Notes: generated by a model from the letters alone, not told the origin. A stretch of 64,000 nt of DNA from Paraburkholderia nodosa (GCF_001718195.1 NZ_MCNV01000002.1:310001-374000); one strand, 5' to 3'. Shown: positions 16,399-25,488, counted from the stretch's first letter. Translations and numbers: made by a program.

Positions 16399-17454
16399 AT
16401 GTTCAGAAACGTTATCGAGTTCGCAAGACAGGTGCGGCGCAGCGAAGACTTCAAGAATGCGCTCAATACGCCGGGCCGCCTGTCCCTGCATGCGAAGCAA
16501 CGCCTCAACCGCGGCCACTTCGTCATAGAGATTCGCGCAAATTCCGGCTTCTTTTCCGTTATGCAGATCGTCCTGTGCATCCTCCTGTATTGCGACGAGA
16601 AGCGTCTGACGCCCGTTATCTCGGCGCGCGGTGGAAGCTATGGCGACGCGCAAGGCAAAATCGACTGGCTAGCCGAATACTTCGAAGACCTCGCACCGTC
16701 CGCCCTGCCGGATGCCGCGAGGGCTGGTTTGCGAACGTCGATCGTGCGCGATCTCGGCGATTTGGGCTTTCGCCGTTACGAAGCCGGCCTCCGGCTGGAA
16801 CGGGCGAGTGCGCTATTCCTGTCGAACTATCGGCCACGCGAATCGATCCGGCAGGAAGTCGCGCGCATCAGCGAGCGGCTCGATATCGGCGCCTCGACGC
16901 TGGGCGTCCATTTTCGTGGCACAGATAAAAAGTTCGAAGCCCATACGATCGACCGGAGTGCGTTTTGCCGCATGGTCGAGAAAACCCTTGCAGACGATCA
17001 CCGGCTCACGAACATCTTCGTCTCCAGCGACGAGCAGGCGTTCCTCGACTTCTTCCGGAAGTGGGGCTTCACTGTGCCCGTCAACGTCGCGCCTGCGACG
17101 CTGCTCGCGAGCGGCGAGAAGCCCGTGCACTTCAGCGGACATTCCGGACTCGCAATTGGCCGCGAAGCACTCGTCGCGAGCCTGCTACTCGCAAACTGCG
17201 GCCATTTGATCAAGACGCCCTCCTATCTCTCGGGATGGTCGAAGATCTTCAATCCGTCGCTGCGGGTGAGGCTCGTCGTGCCTCCCCGCAACAACGCATT
17301 CTGGTTTCCCGATAGCCAGATCTGGACCGAACAGGCCAGGCGCGACCACGACCTGGTGATGCCTGAAATCGAAGACGCGCCTTTCGACTCGCCGTTCACG
17401 GCAACCGCGACGACGCCAAACGCGGGAGCCCTCCCCCGACCCATCGATCTTTGA
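16399..17454 (+). CDS. Putative glycosyltransferase with NodZ/FUT8 (GT23-like) motif
   Basis: This encodes 351 residues. The key motif G-V-H-F-R-G-T-D-K at residues 169-177 matches the H-x-R-x-T-D-K donor-binding motif of alpha-1,6-fucosyltransferases (NodZ, FUT8) and O-FucT relatives. Downstream, F-V-S-S-D-E-Q-A-F-L (about 210) and a helix followed by T-P-S-Y-L-S-G-W-S-K-I (about 278-288) fit the C-terminal GDP-fucose-binding half. It would transfer fucose or another deoxysugar from a GDP-sugar to a glycan; acceptor and donor are unknown. The ATG at 16399 lacks a strong ribosome site. No neighbouring sugar genes exist, so it is an orphan. The motif is seen; the family call is inference. Confidence 0.65.
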   Translation: MFRNVIEFARQVRRSEDFKNALNTPGRLSLHAKQRLNRGHFVIEIRANSGFFSVMQIVLCILLYCDEKRLTPVISARGGSYGDAQGKIDWLAEYFEDLAPSALPDAARAGLRTSIVRDLGDLGFRRYEAGLRLERASALFLSNYRPRESIRQEVARISERLDIGASTLGVHFRGTDKKFEAHTIDRSAFCRMVEKTLADDHRLTNIFVSSDEQAFLDFFRKWGFTVPVNVAPATLLASGEKPVHFSGHSGLAIGREALVASLLLANCGHLIKTPSYLSGWSKIFNPSLRVRLVVPPRNNAFWFPDSQIWTEQARRDHDLVMPEIEDAPFDSPFTATATTPNAGALPRPIDL

Positions 17455-17506
17455 AGACGTATCATCGAAGCCAGAACGCAGGGCGAGGGCAATTGCGAGC
17501 ATCGTC

Positions 17507-17875
17507 ATGAACTGGCTGGCCAATATCGTTCTCGTGCTACATGCACTGGTCGTACTCTTCATCGTCGGCGGCTTGCTCGCGATCTGGGTGGGCGCCTGGC
17601 TCGGGCGCGCCTGGGTACGCAACCGCGTGTTCCGTCTCACGCATCTGCTTGCGATCGGTGTCGTCGCCCTTCTTGCGGTCCTCGACCTCCCGTGTCCGCT
17701 CACGGTGCTCGAGGACTGGCTGCGTACCGGGCACGCCGGACCGCAGGGCTTCATCCAGTACTGGGTCAGCGACTTGCTGTACTACGACTTGCCCGGCTGG
17801 GTGTTCGCGACGGCCTATGCAGGATTCCTGGTGGTCGTGGCAGCCACCTGGTTTCGTGTCCCGCCGCGTTCGTGA
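17507..17875 (+). CDS. DUF2784 membrane protein
   Basis: This 122-residue integral membrane protein has three to four hydrophobic helices and the DUF2784 pattern: an early H-A-L-V-V-L-F-I-V-G-G, then R-L-T-H-L-L-A-I-G-V-V, C-P-L-T-V-L-E-D-W-L-R, and F-I-Q-Y-W-V-S-D-L-L-Y-Y-D-L-P. The conserved C-P-L-T...E-D-W segment may sit at the membrane surface. No function is established for the family. It begins 52 bases after the glycosyltransferase-like gene on the same strand and could be cotranscribed. Confidence 0.88.
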   Translation: MNWLANIVLVLHALVVLFIVGGLLAIWVGAWLGRAWVRNRVFRLTHLLAIGVVALLAVLDLPCPLTVLEDWLRTGHAGPQGFIQYWVSDLLYYDLPGWVFATAYAGFLVVVAATWFRVPPRS

Positions 17876-17997
17876 CGGCGATCGCGCATCGATCTTCAGC
17901 CCGTAACGACACTGGCGGCACACTGCTTGCTCTCGCCCCACAAACGCTAATTTCGGCGTCGACGCAAATCAACGCCTGCAAAAAGGGGATGACGAAC

Positions 17998-19272
17998 ATG
18001 TCCAGCAAAAAGAGCCGCGACAAACTGCCGAAAGGGACAAAGCCGAAAGTTTCGAAAGGCGCCGGGCCGTCAAAGGCGCTGCCCAAGCCCCGCGAGCGCG
18101 CGGCCATCCTGACCGGACAGCGCCGCCTGAAAATGGCGCGCTCGCCTCATGCCTACGTGCGTGGCAATACGGCCCGATTCTACGAATGGATCGTCGAGAC
18201 GAACGGCGACTCGCTGCCACACGGCCCGGCGATCTGGATTTGCGGCGATTGCCATACCGGCAACCTCGGCCCCGTCGCGAATCAGGAAGGCAAGGTCGAA
18301 GTCCATATCCGCGATCTCGATCAGACCGTGATCGGCAACCCCGCGCACGACCTCATCCGCCTTGGCCTCTCGCTGGCGACCGCGGCACGCGGCTCCTCGC
18401 TTTCCGGTCTCACCATCGTGCACATGATGGAGGCGCTCGCAGCGGGCTACGAATCGGCGTTCGTGCCAAAGCGCGCGAAGGTCCAGATGTCCGGGCGCCC
18501 CGAGCCCGTGCATCTGGCGATGAAAGCGGCCGTACGCCGCTCATGGCAGCATCTGGCCGAGGAGCGCATTGAGGATCTCGAACCCTCCATTCCACTTGGC
18601 AAGCGCTTCTGGCCGCTCACGCGCGCCGAGCGCAGGGCAATCGACACGCTCTTTCGCGACGATGCCATCGCGAGTCTGCCCACGGGCCTGCGCGGCCGCA
18701 ACGATGCCGGCAAGGTCGAGGTGATCGACGCGGCGTATTGGGTCAAGGGCTGCAGTTCGCTCGGCAGGCTTCGCTATGCAGTCCTGCTCGATGTCGACGG
18801 CGGCATGATCGATGGCGACGATCTGTGTCTCATGGACATCAAGGAGGGTGTGAAAGCCGCTGCACCGCGTTACGAAGACGCATCGATGCCGCGCGACAAC
18901 GCCGAGCGCGTGGTGGAAGGCGCGCGCCATCTCTCGCCCTTTCTCGGCGAGCGCATGCGGGCGTCCCGCCTGCTCGATCGCGCCGTGGTGATTCGCGAAT
19001 TGCTGCCGCAGGATCTCAAGCTCGAAATCGATGAGCTCGAAGAGAGCGAGGCGCGCAAGGTCGCGTTCTATCTCGCGGCGGTGGTCGGCAACGCGCACGC
19101 ACGCCAGATGGACCCGCCGACACGGCGCAGCTGGCTCGCCGAACTCCGGCGCGCTCGCTCGAAGACGATCGATGCGCCCCTGTGGCTCTGGACAAGCATC
19201 GTGCAACTGGCGAGCAGCCACGAAGCCGGCTATCTCGAACATTGCCGCCGCTATGCCACCGGCGTGAATTGA
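17998..19272 (+). CDS. DUF2252 family protein
   Basis: This encodes 424 residues. The DUF2252 hallmarks are present: F-Y-E-W-I near the start of the domain, I-C-G-D-C-H-T-G-N-L-G (about residue 80) and the D-L-D-Q-T-V-I-G-N-P-A-H-D-L-I-R-L segment, which resembles a kinase-like catalytic/metal-binding region. DUF2252 belongs structurally to the protein-kinase-like fold, but the activity is unknown. The first 35 residues are a Lys/Pro-rich basic tail. ATG 17998 fits the AAAAGGGG ribosome site 9 bases upstream better than ATG 17989. It stands 122 bases after the DUF2784 gene. Confidence 0.9.
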   Translation: MSSKKSRDKLPKGTKPKVSKGAGPSKALPKPRERAAILTGQRRLKMARSPHAYVRGNTARFYEWIVETNGDSLPHGPAIWICGDCHTGNLGPVANQEGKVEVHIRDLDQTVIGNPAHDLIRLGLSLATAARGSSLSGLTIVHMMEALAAGYESAFVPKRAKVQMSGRPEPVHLAMKAAVRRSWQHLAEERIEDLEPSIPLGKRFWPLTRAERRAIDTLFRDDAIASLPTGLRGRNDAGKVEVIDAAYWVKGCSSLGRLRYAVLLDVDGGMIDGDDLCLMDIKEGVKAAAPRYEDASMPRDNAERVVEGARHLSPFLGERMRASRLLDRAVVIRELLPQDLKLEIDELEESEARKVAFYLAAVVGNAHARQMDPPTRRSWLAELRRARSKTIDAPLWLWTSIVQLASSHEAGYLEHCRRYATGVN

Positions 19273-19345
19273 GGCAGCCTCCCGACGCTCGACCTCGTCG
19301 TCCAGATGCTTCGCATCCCGACCATCGAATCTTGCCTCCACAGCG

Positions 19346-19370
19346 TATGCGAGTCGCATAATAGCGCTAT
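19346..19370. promoter_or_regulatory. Adjacent palindromes before the FAD monooxygenase
   Basis: TATGCGA-G-TCGCATA (19346-19360) is a perfect 7-bp dyad, immediately followed by the 10-bp palindrome ATAGCGCTAT (19361-19370). They lie about 100 bases before ATG 19467 in a 194-base intergenic region, so they are a candidate operator. No regulator gene is next to it on this strand; the nearest is the LysR gene at 20753-21697. Confidence 0.5.
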
Positions 19371-19466
19371 CCGCACGCCTCGCGGCACGCACGCTCAAGC
19401 GCCTCATGCGCCGTCGGTTTGCTGACGTCCGGGTTCGCGTCGCCGCCATGGCATGGAGGTTTTCAA

Positions 19467-20705
19467 ATGACTCAGGGCAGCTACGACATCGTGATCGCAG
19501 GCGGCGGTCTTGGCGGCGCAACGCTTGGCCGTGCACTCGCAGGCGCCGGCGTGCGCACGCTCATCGTCGAACGCGAGACGTCGTTTAGGGACCGCGTGCG
19601 CGGCGAGGGCATGATGCCCTGGGGTGTCGTCGAAGCCCGCGCGCTCGGCATCGATCGGCTGCTCCGTGATGACGGGGCGCACGTGGTTCCGTTCTGGAGG
19701 CGATACAGCGGACTGGTGCCAGCCGAATCGCGCAACCTCGCGGATACCACTCCCGGGCACACCCCGTGTCTGGACTTTTATCATCCGTCGATGCAGCGCA
19801 CGCTGCTCGACGCGGCCGAGTCATCGGGGGCCATCGTGCTGCGCGGCGCCGAGGTCGTGCGCGTCGATCAGGGTGATGCGCCAGGCAAGCCGCCTGTCGC
19901 CGAGATTCGCACGGATGGCGGCACACATCGGGTAAAAGCCCGGCTCGTGGTGGGCGCGGACGGACGCAGGTCGACGGTGCGCAGAATCGCCGGCTTCACG
20001 CTCAACCAGGATCCCGGGCGGCTGATCGTGGCGGGTGTGCTCTACGAAGGGCTCGACACGCCGGAAGATTCGGTACACCACTTCCAGTGCCCAGCGCTGG
20101 GACAGGCCGCATTGGTTTTTCCCATCGGGCATCAGCGGTTCAGGACGTACTTCGTCTCATGGGTCGGGCAGCGCGCGCACCCCATCAGCGGCAGCGGGCA
20201 TATCCGCGAGTTCCTCGACGCCTGTGTCGACACGGGCGTGCCGCGCGACTGGTTCGAACGCGCGAGTGTGGTTGGCCCGCTCGCGGCTTATCCCGGCGCG
20301 GACATCTGGGTCGAGCATCCCTGCAACGGCAGCGTGGTGCTGATCGGCGACGCGGCGGCGGCCAGCGACCCGTCATGGGGATGCGGGTTGTCGTTGACGC
20401 TGCGCGACGTCAGGGTGCTGCTCGACCGTCTGCTCGCAAACGACGACTGGGAAGCCGCCGCGCATGCGTATGCCTTCGAGCACGACCGGTATTACGGCGC
20501 TCTGCACCGCGTACTGGACTGGCTCACCCAGCTGCTGTACGAACGCGGCGCGAGCGCTGACGAGCGCCGCGCCCGCATCCTGCCGTGTTTCGCCATGGAG
20601 CCCGATCGCGCGCCCGATCTGCCAGGGCTCGGCCCGGAGACGCCATCGGATGAAGAGGCTCGCCGACGGTTCTTCGTCGAGGATCGTTTTCTGCCTCCGG
20701 GCTGA
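19467..20705 (+). CDS. FAD-dependent aromatic/polyketide-type monooxygenase
   Basis: This 412-residue protein belongs to the PHBH-like flavoprotein monooxygenases. The N-terminal G-G-G-L-G-G (residues 12-17) binds FAD, V-V-G-A-D-G-R-R-S-T-V-R is the DG motif, and V-V-L-I-G-D-A-A-A-A-S-D-P is the GD motif. The unusual G-D-A-A-A-A-S-D-P-S-W-G-C-G-L-S-L ending resembles the halogenase/geranylgeranyl reductase side of the group. Such enzymes use NAD(P)H and O2 to hydroxylate an aromatic or related ring; the substrate is unknown. The ATG at 19467 follows TGGAGGTTTTCAA. Confidence 0.88.
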   Translation: MTQGSYDIVIAGGGLGGATLGRALAGAGVRTLIVERETSFRDRVRGEGMMPWGVVEARALGIDRLLRDDGAHVVPFWRRYSGLVPAESRNLADTTPGHTPCLDFYHPSMQRTLLDAAESSGAIVLRGAEVVRVDQGDAPGKPPVAEIRTDGGTHRVKARLVVGADGRRSTVRRIAGFTLNQDPGRLIVAGVLYEGLDTPEDSVHHFQCPALGQAALVFPIGHQRFRTYFVSWVGQRAHPISGSGHIREFLDACVDTGVPRDWFERASVVGPLAAYPGADIWVEHPCNGSVVLIGDAAAASDPSWGCGLSLTLRDVRVLLDRLLANDDWEAAAHAYAFEHDRYYGALHRVLDWLTQLLYERGASADERRARILPCFAMEPDRAPDLPGLGPETPSDEEARRRFFVEDRFLPPG

Positions 20706-20752
20706 TCGCGCGGCGCATGTTCAACGCCACGGGCGTGAGCGGCCTGGCACGC

Positions 20753-21697
20753 CTACGCGGCACTCTTCGCGATCGTCGCCTTCAGTGCTTCGATGACCGC
20801 CCGCACCTTGCCCGACGGATAGCTCGTCGGTGCAAACACGGCCTGCACATTCAAAGGTACGCCAGACCATTCGGGCAGCAAGCGCACGAGCGCGCCGGAC
20901 GCAAGATCCGCGCGCGTCGAGAAGTCGGTCAGCGCGGCAAACCCGCCACCCGCGAGGACCGCCGCGCGCGCCGACGTCGCCGTATTCACGCTCAGAGCAT
21001 TCGCGCAGCGCACCCGGCGCACGGCTTTGTCGTGGCTGACGCGGCCCACCGCGGGCCGCCCGGCATCGCGCGTCAACTCGAGCGTCGACGGATGCCGCAG
21101 CACGCTCATCGCAATGTGTGGCAAAGACGCCAATGCGTTCAGCGACTTCGGCATGCCGTGGCGCTCAACGAACGCGGGGCTCGCGACCAGCCAACGCACG
21201 TAGCTTCCTAGCTTCACCGAGCGGTAGTTCGAGTCGGGCAGATTGCCCAGCCGCACAGCCAGATCGATCCCCTCGCCGATCAGGTCGACATAGTGATCGG
21301 CGCAAACCAGTTCGATGTCGAGTTCCGGATACACGTCACGCAGATCGACGAGCGCGGGCGCGACGATCTGCGCGCCGTAGTCGACAGGCGCGCTCACTCG
21401 CAGCGTGCCGCGAGGGGGCGCGGCTTCCTCCGAGACGGCCGCTAGTGCCTCTTCCGTCATCTGCAGGATGCGGCAACTGGCGTCGTAAAACGCACGGCCT
21501 GTATCGGTCACGGATAGCTGCCGCGTGGTGCGCGTGATCAGGCTCGCGCCGATCTCGCGTTCGAGGCGCTGCATATGCGCACTGACCATCGTCTTGGCGA
21601 TGCCGAGCCGCTCGGCCGCCGCCGTAAGCGATCCCGCTTCGACCACGGCGACGAACACCGCCAGCCGGTTCAGATTCACGTCGCGTACATCCGTCAT
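20753..21697 (-). CDS. LysR-family transcriptional regulator
   Basis: This 314-residue protein has an N-terminal winged helix (residues 7-66: L-N-R-L-A-V-F-V-A-V-V-E-A-G-S-L-T-A-A-A-E-R-L-G...R-T-T-R-Q-L-S-V-T-D-T-G) and a periplasmic-binding-like effector domain (about 95-300), with P-V-D-Y-G-A-Q-I-V-A-P-A-L characteristic of the CrgA/AaeR-like LysR branch. The start at 21697 was chosen because the domain begins a few residues later; no strong ribosome site is visible. It is divergent from the GST gene, 126 bases apart, so GST and the PNPOx-FNR fusion are the expected targets. It also ends next to the monooxygenase. Confidence 0.93.
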   Translation of the reverse strand: MTDVRDVNLNRLAVFVAVVEAGSLTAAAERLGIAKTMVSAHMQRLEREIGASLITRTTRQLSVTDTGRAFYDASCRILQMTEEALAAVSEEAAPPRGTLRVSAPVDYGAQIVAPALVDLRDVYPELDIELVCADHYVDLIGEGIDLAVRLGNLPDSNYRSVKLGSYVRWLVASPAFVERHGMPKSLNALASLPHIAMSVLRHPSTLELTRDAGRPAVGRVSHDKAVRRVRCANALSVNTATSARAAVLAGGGFAALTDFSTRADLASGALVRLLPEWSGVPLNVQAVFAPTSYPSGKVRAVIEALKATIAKSAA

Positions 21698-21823
21698 CGG
21701 CGATTGTCCACTTTCGATAGAAAATGAATGCAAGCTTAGCAGTCTTCTCGCGCGCGCAGCCATTGTCTAATGTGAACACTCCCTGTCGCTTCATCCCGAA
21801 GCGCTTTCGTTGTGGAGAACAAG

Positions 21824-22465
21824 ATGCCAACCGCCCGTCCCGCCACGCCGATTCGCCTGTATACGGCCTTGCTTTCCGGCCACGGACACCGCGTCCGGCT
21901 GTTCCTTTCGATGCTGGATCTGCCGTTCGAGATCGTGCCGGTGGATCTCGCCGCGGGCGAGCACCGCCAGCCCGAGTATTTGAAGCTGAACCCCTTCGGC
22001 CAGGTGCCGACCATCGTCGATGGCGACACGGTGTTGTTCGATTCGAACGCGATCCTCGTCTATCTGGCGAAGCGCTACGGCGAGCCGTCGTGGCTGCCGG
22101 ACGATCCGCCTGGCGCGGCAGCCGTGCAACGCTGGTTGTCGCTCGCAGCCGGTCCGATCGCGTTCGGCCCGTGCGCCGCGCGTCTCGTCAACGTATTCAA
22201 GCGCGATCTCGATCTGGCGCACGCCCAGCAAATCGCGCAGACGCTGCTGCCGTTGCTCGATGCCGAACTCGCACACAAGCCGTTCGCCGCGGGCGATCAC
22301 GTGACGATCGCCGATATTGCCGCGCATACCTACATTGCGCATGCACCTGAAGGCGGCGTGTCGCTGGAGCCGTATCCTCATCTGCGCGCATGGCTCGAGC
22401 GCGTCGCCGCGTTGCCGGGCTTCGTGCCGATGCCATCGACGAAAGCGGGCCTGCTCGCCGCCTGA
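21824..22465 (+). CDS. Glutathione S-transferase
   Basis: This is a 213-residue GST. The N-terminal thioredoxin fold covers about residues 7-85, with S-G-H-G-H-R-V-R-L-F-L-S (the active Ser region), the cis-Pro in Q-V-P-T-I-V-D-G and the glutathione-binding D-S-N-A-I-L-V-Y-L. A helical C-terminal domain includes the D-H-V-T-I-A-D-I-A capping motif. It would conjugate glutathione to electrophiles or act as a peroxidase. ATG 21824 follows TGGAGAACAAG; an in-frame GTG at 21812 is less likely. It is followed after 33 bases by the PNPOx-FNR fusion gene, a probable operon divergent from the LysR gene. Confidence 0.93.
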   Translation: MPTARPATPIRLYTALLSGHGHRVRLFLSMLDLPFEIVPVDLAAGEHRQPEYLKLNPFGQVPTIVDGDTVLFDSNAILVYLAKRYGEPSWLPDDPPGAAAVQRWLSLAAGPIAFGPCAARLVNVFKRDLDLAHAQQIAQTLLPLLDAELAHKPFAAGDHVTIADIAAHTYIAHAPEGGVSLEPYPHLRAWLERVAALPGFVPMPSTKAGLLAA

Positions 22466-22498
22466 ACGAAACTCGCACGCCGTCACCCCGAGGCCGTC

Positions 22499-24538
22499 AT
22501 GACCGCTCTCCCCGACCTGAATCCGTACCGCACTGCGGGGCCGTTTCACGACGGCGAGCGCGAGGCGCAATTGCGCGCGGGCGTAGCCGACGTCGCACTC
22601 GAAAACGGCTCGCGCGGCATCCGCGATTACATGCCGGACCAGCATCGCGCGTTCTTCGCGATGCTGCCGTTCATGGTGTTCGGCGGCGTCGATGCAGCCG
22701 GTCAGCCGTGGGCGACGCTGCGTGCGAACACGGCGGGCTTCGTGTCGACGCCGGACAGCCGCACGCTGCGCATCGACGGCGGCGCGCTGCCAGGCGATCC
22801 GCTCGAAGGGAGCTGGGTGCCGGGCGCGCGTATCGGCGGGCTCGGCATCCAGCCGCACACACGGCGGCGCAACCGCGTGAATGGCGTGATCGAAGCGGTC
22901 GATGGCGGCGTAGTGACGCTCGCCGTCGAGCAGAGTTTCGGCAACTGCGCGAAGTACATCAATGGACGGGAACCGGCTTTCGTCGGCGATACGCCGGCGC
23001 GCGCCACAGTCGAACATGCGCAGGCACTCTCGGAAGAAGACCGTGCACTGATCGCGCGCGCGGACGTATTTTTCATCGCCACCGCCAACCTCGATGATGC
23101 AGCGGGAGCGGCGGGCGGCGCCGACGTGTCGCATCGCGGCGGCATGCCGGGCTTCGTGCGGATCGACGACGCGAGCACGCTGACCGCGCCCGACTTCAGC
23201 GGCAACAAGTTTTTCAACACGATCGGCAACCTGCTGCGCGATCCGCGCGCGGGGCTTCTGTTCGTCGACTTTGCGCGCGGCGATCTGTTGTATCTGGCCG
23301 TGCGCGCCGAAGTGATCTGGGACGGCCCCGAGATCGCACTATTGCCGCTGGCACAGCGGCTGGTGCGGTTTCATGTGGCAGAAGTGCGCCGCGTGCGGGA
23401 AGCCTTGCCGTTGCGATGGTCGGCGGTCGACTATGCGCCGCAGTTCGCGCAGGCTGCAACGGAATCCTCGCCAGCGGCTGCTCCGAAGAAAACCGACGCG
23501 CGCACGTGGCGCACGCTGCGCGTGGCCGAGGTGCGCGACGAATCCCAGACGATCCGCTCGTTCCACTTCGAAGCAATCGACGGCGAGCCACTCGCGCCGT
23601 TCGAAGCTGGGCAGTACCTTCCGCTGCGCGTCGTCATGCCCGGAGCGGACAAGCCGCTCATGCGCACCTATACGCTCTCCGCTGCGCACGACGCCGCACG
23701 TCCGGCGCGCTACCGGATCAGCGTGAAACGCGAAGGCGCGGTGTCGCGCTGGCTGCATGAGCACGCACGCATGGGCTCGCTGATCGAGACCCTGGCGCCG
23801 CGCGGCTCGTTCACGCTCGATGCACGCAGCCCGCGCGCGATCGTGCTGGCGGCGGCAGGCATTGGCATCACGCCGACGCTGGCGATGCTCGACGCGGCAC
23901 TCACGCTCGAGCCTCAACGCCGCATCCACGTGTTCCACGGGACGCGCGGCGAGCACGAAAGGCCGTTCGCAGCGGTGCTGCGGAAGATCGAACGCGCGCA
24001 TCCGAACGTCTCGGTGCATCTGTACTGCAGCGCCGCGCAGCACGACTCGCCCGACGGCGACCGGCTCGCGGGCCGCGTGAACATCGATGCGCTGCGTCGC
24101 TTCCTGCCGTTCGACGACTACGACTTCTATCTGTGCGGCCCCGAAGCGTTCATGCGCGATCTGTACGACGGCCTGCGCGCGCTGAATATTGCGGACGAGC
24201 GGATTCGTTTCGAGGCGTTCGGCCCGTCCAGCCTGAAGCGTGTGCCCAAGCACGCTCCCGTTGCGAGCGAGGCAACGACAGTCAGACCGGTGACATTTGC
24301 CCGCAAAGGGCAAACAGTGCAATGGCAGCCGCAGCACGGCTCGCTGCTCGAAACCGCCGAGCGCTGCGGCGCCCACGCGATGTCAAGTTGCCGCTCGGGC
24401 ATGTGCGGGACCTGCGCCACGCGCGTGCTCGATGGCAGCGTGGAATACGACGAACCGCCGGAGTTCGACACCGAGCCGGAGTTCGCGCTGATCTGCGTCG
24501 GGCATCCGGCGGCGGGCGGCGTGACGCTCGATCTCTAG
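22499..24538 (+). CDS. Three-part flavoprotein: PNPOx-like domain, ferredoxin reductase, 2Fe-2S ferredoxin
   Basis: This encodes 679 residues. Residues 1-310 form a pyridoxamine-phosphate-oxidase-like split beta-barrel that should bind FMN. About 335-575 is a ferredoxin-NAD(P)+ reductase module with R-T-Y-T-L-S (FAD site), G-I-G-I-T-P-T (NAD(P) site) and Y-L-C-G-P-E-A-F-M. About 595-679 is a plant-type 2Fe-2S ferredoxin with Cys631, Cys636, Cys639 and Cys666 (C-x4-C-x2-C-x26-C). Electrons would pass NAD(P)H to FAD to 2Fe-2S to FMN, making a self-sufficient reductase or oxygenase of unknown substrate. It follows the GST gene closely. The fusion is seen in sequence; its chemistry is inferred. 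Confidence 0.92.
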   Translation: MTALPDLNPYRTAGPFHDGEREAQLRAGVADVALENGSRGIRDYMPDQHRAFFAMLPFMVFGGVDAAGQPWATLRANTAGFVSTPDSRTLRIDGGALPGDPLEGSWVPGARIGGLGIQPHTRRRNRVNGVIEAVDGGVVTLAVEQSFGNCAKYINGREPAFVGDTPARATVEHAQALSEEDRALIARADVFFIATANLDDAAGAAGGADVSHRGGMPGFVRIDDASTLTAPDFSGNKFFNTIGNLLRDPRAGLLFVDFARGDLLYLAVRAEVIWDGPEIALLPLAQRLVRFHVAEVRRVREALPLRWSAVDYAPQFAQAATESSPAAAPKKTDARTWRTLRVAEVRDESQTIRSFHFEAIDGEPLAPFEAGQYLPLRVVMPGADKPLMRTYTLSAAHDAARPARYRISVKREGAVSRWLHEHARMGSLIETLAPRGSFTLDARSPRAIVLAAAGIGITPTLAMLDAALTLEPQRRIHVFHGTRGEHERPFAAVLRKIERAHPNVSVHLYCSAAQHDSPDGDRLAGRVNIDALRRFLPFDDYDFYLCGPEAFMRDLYDGLRALNIADERIRFEAFGPSSLKRVPKHAPVASEATTVRPVTFARKGQTVQWQPQHGSLLETAERCGAHAMSSCRSGMCGTCATRVLDGSVEYDEPPEFDTEPEFALICVGHPAAGGVTLDL

Positions 24539-24568
24539 CCGCCTTGCTTGCTTCATGCGTGTCCAGCG

Positions 24569-25369
24569 TCAGCTCGGCGCGCGCAGAAATCGCACGACTT
24601 CGTCGTTGAATCTCTCGGGAAACTCGATGTTGGAGAGGTGCACCGCCGGGAGCATCAGCAGCCTCGCGCCCGCAATCGTCTTCGCCATTTGCACGCTATA
24701 ACTCGCTGCCGTCACCGTATCGTGCTCTCCCGCAATCACCAGTGTCGGCCGTGCGATGCCCGCAAGCGACTCCCGCATATCCGCTTCCTGCACGGCGCCC
24801 CACGAACCGGCGAGGCCATGCCGGTTCGTCGTGGTCAACATCGCACGGAACGCGTCGACCACCGGATCTGCTGCCTCGAGCATGTGCGCCGGGAACCAGT
24901 TGCGCAGGAAGGTTTCGGCGGTGTCGATCATGTCTTCGGCCTGCAGGACCGCCGCAATCGGTGCATCCCACCTGGCCGCCGGCCCGAGCCATGGCGCAGT
25001 ATTGCTCAGCACCAGCCTGTCGATCCGGTCCGGCGCATGCACGCCCAGCCATTGGCCGACAATTCCGCCCAGCGAGAGTCCAAGAAAATGCGCGCGCGCC
25101 AGGTCGAGCGCGTCCATCAGTTCGAGGACGTCCTGCCCCAGACGCGCGAGCGGATACGGCCCCGCGGGAACGCTCGACGCGCCGTGCCCGCGCGCATCGT
25201 AGCGCAGCACGCGAAAGTGCTGCGTCAATGCGGAGATCTGCCCGTCCCACATGCGCAGCGTGGTGCCGATCGAGTTCGACAGCACGATTGTGGGATTGTC
25301 GTCGCGACCGTCGAGCCGATACGCGATACGCGCGCCGTCGGTCGTCGTGAGGAAGGAAAAGCGCGCCAT
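24569..25369 (-). CDS. PcaD-like alpha/beta hydrolase (3-oxoadipate enol-lactonase-like)
   Basis: This 266-residue alpha/beta hydrolase carries the oxyanion region V-L-S-N-S-I-G-T-T-L-R-M-W-D, a hallmark of 3-oxoadipate enol-lactonases, the nucleophile elbow G-L-S-L-G-G (about residue 96), an acid in G-E-H-D-T-V-T and a late catalytic His in A-V-H-L-S-N-I-E. PcaD hydrolyses the enol-lactone to 3-oxoadipate. No other beta-ketoadipate gene is here, so it may act on a different lactone. The start follows CAGGAGATGTC. It is divergent from the LysR gene at 25514, the likely regulator. Confidence 0.85.
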   Translation of the reverse strand: MARFSFLTTTDGARIAYRLDGRDDNPTIVLSNSIGTTLRMWDGQISALTQHFRVLRYDARGHGASSVPAGPYPLARLGQDVLELMDALDLARAHFLGLSLGGIVGQWLGVHAPDRIDRLVLSNTAPWLGPAARWDAPIAAVLQAEDMIDTAETFLRNWFPAHMLEAADPVVDAFRAMLTTTNRHGLAGSWGAVQEADMRESLAGIARPTLVIAGEHDTVTAASYSVQMAKTIAGARLLMLPAVHLSNIEFPERFNDEVVRFLRAPS

Positions 25370-25488
25370 GACATCTCCTGCAAAGAAGGCGCTGTCGGGC
25401 GCGGCGCCGTTCGCCGAACACCTTGTGCAACGCCAGTTGGCAGGCCGAGTATGGGTCGCTCAGAATTCAAATAAAATTACAAAGATTG

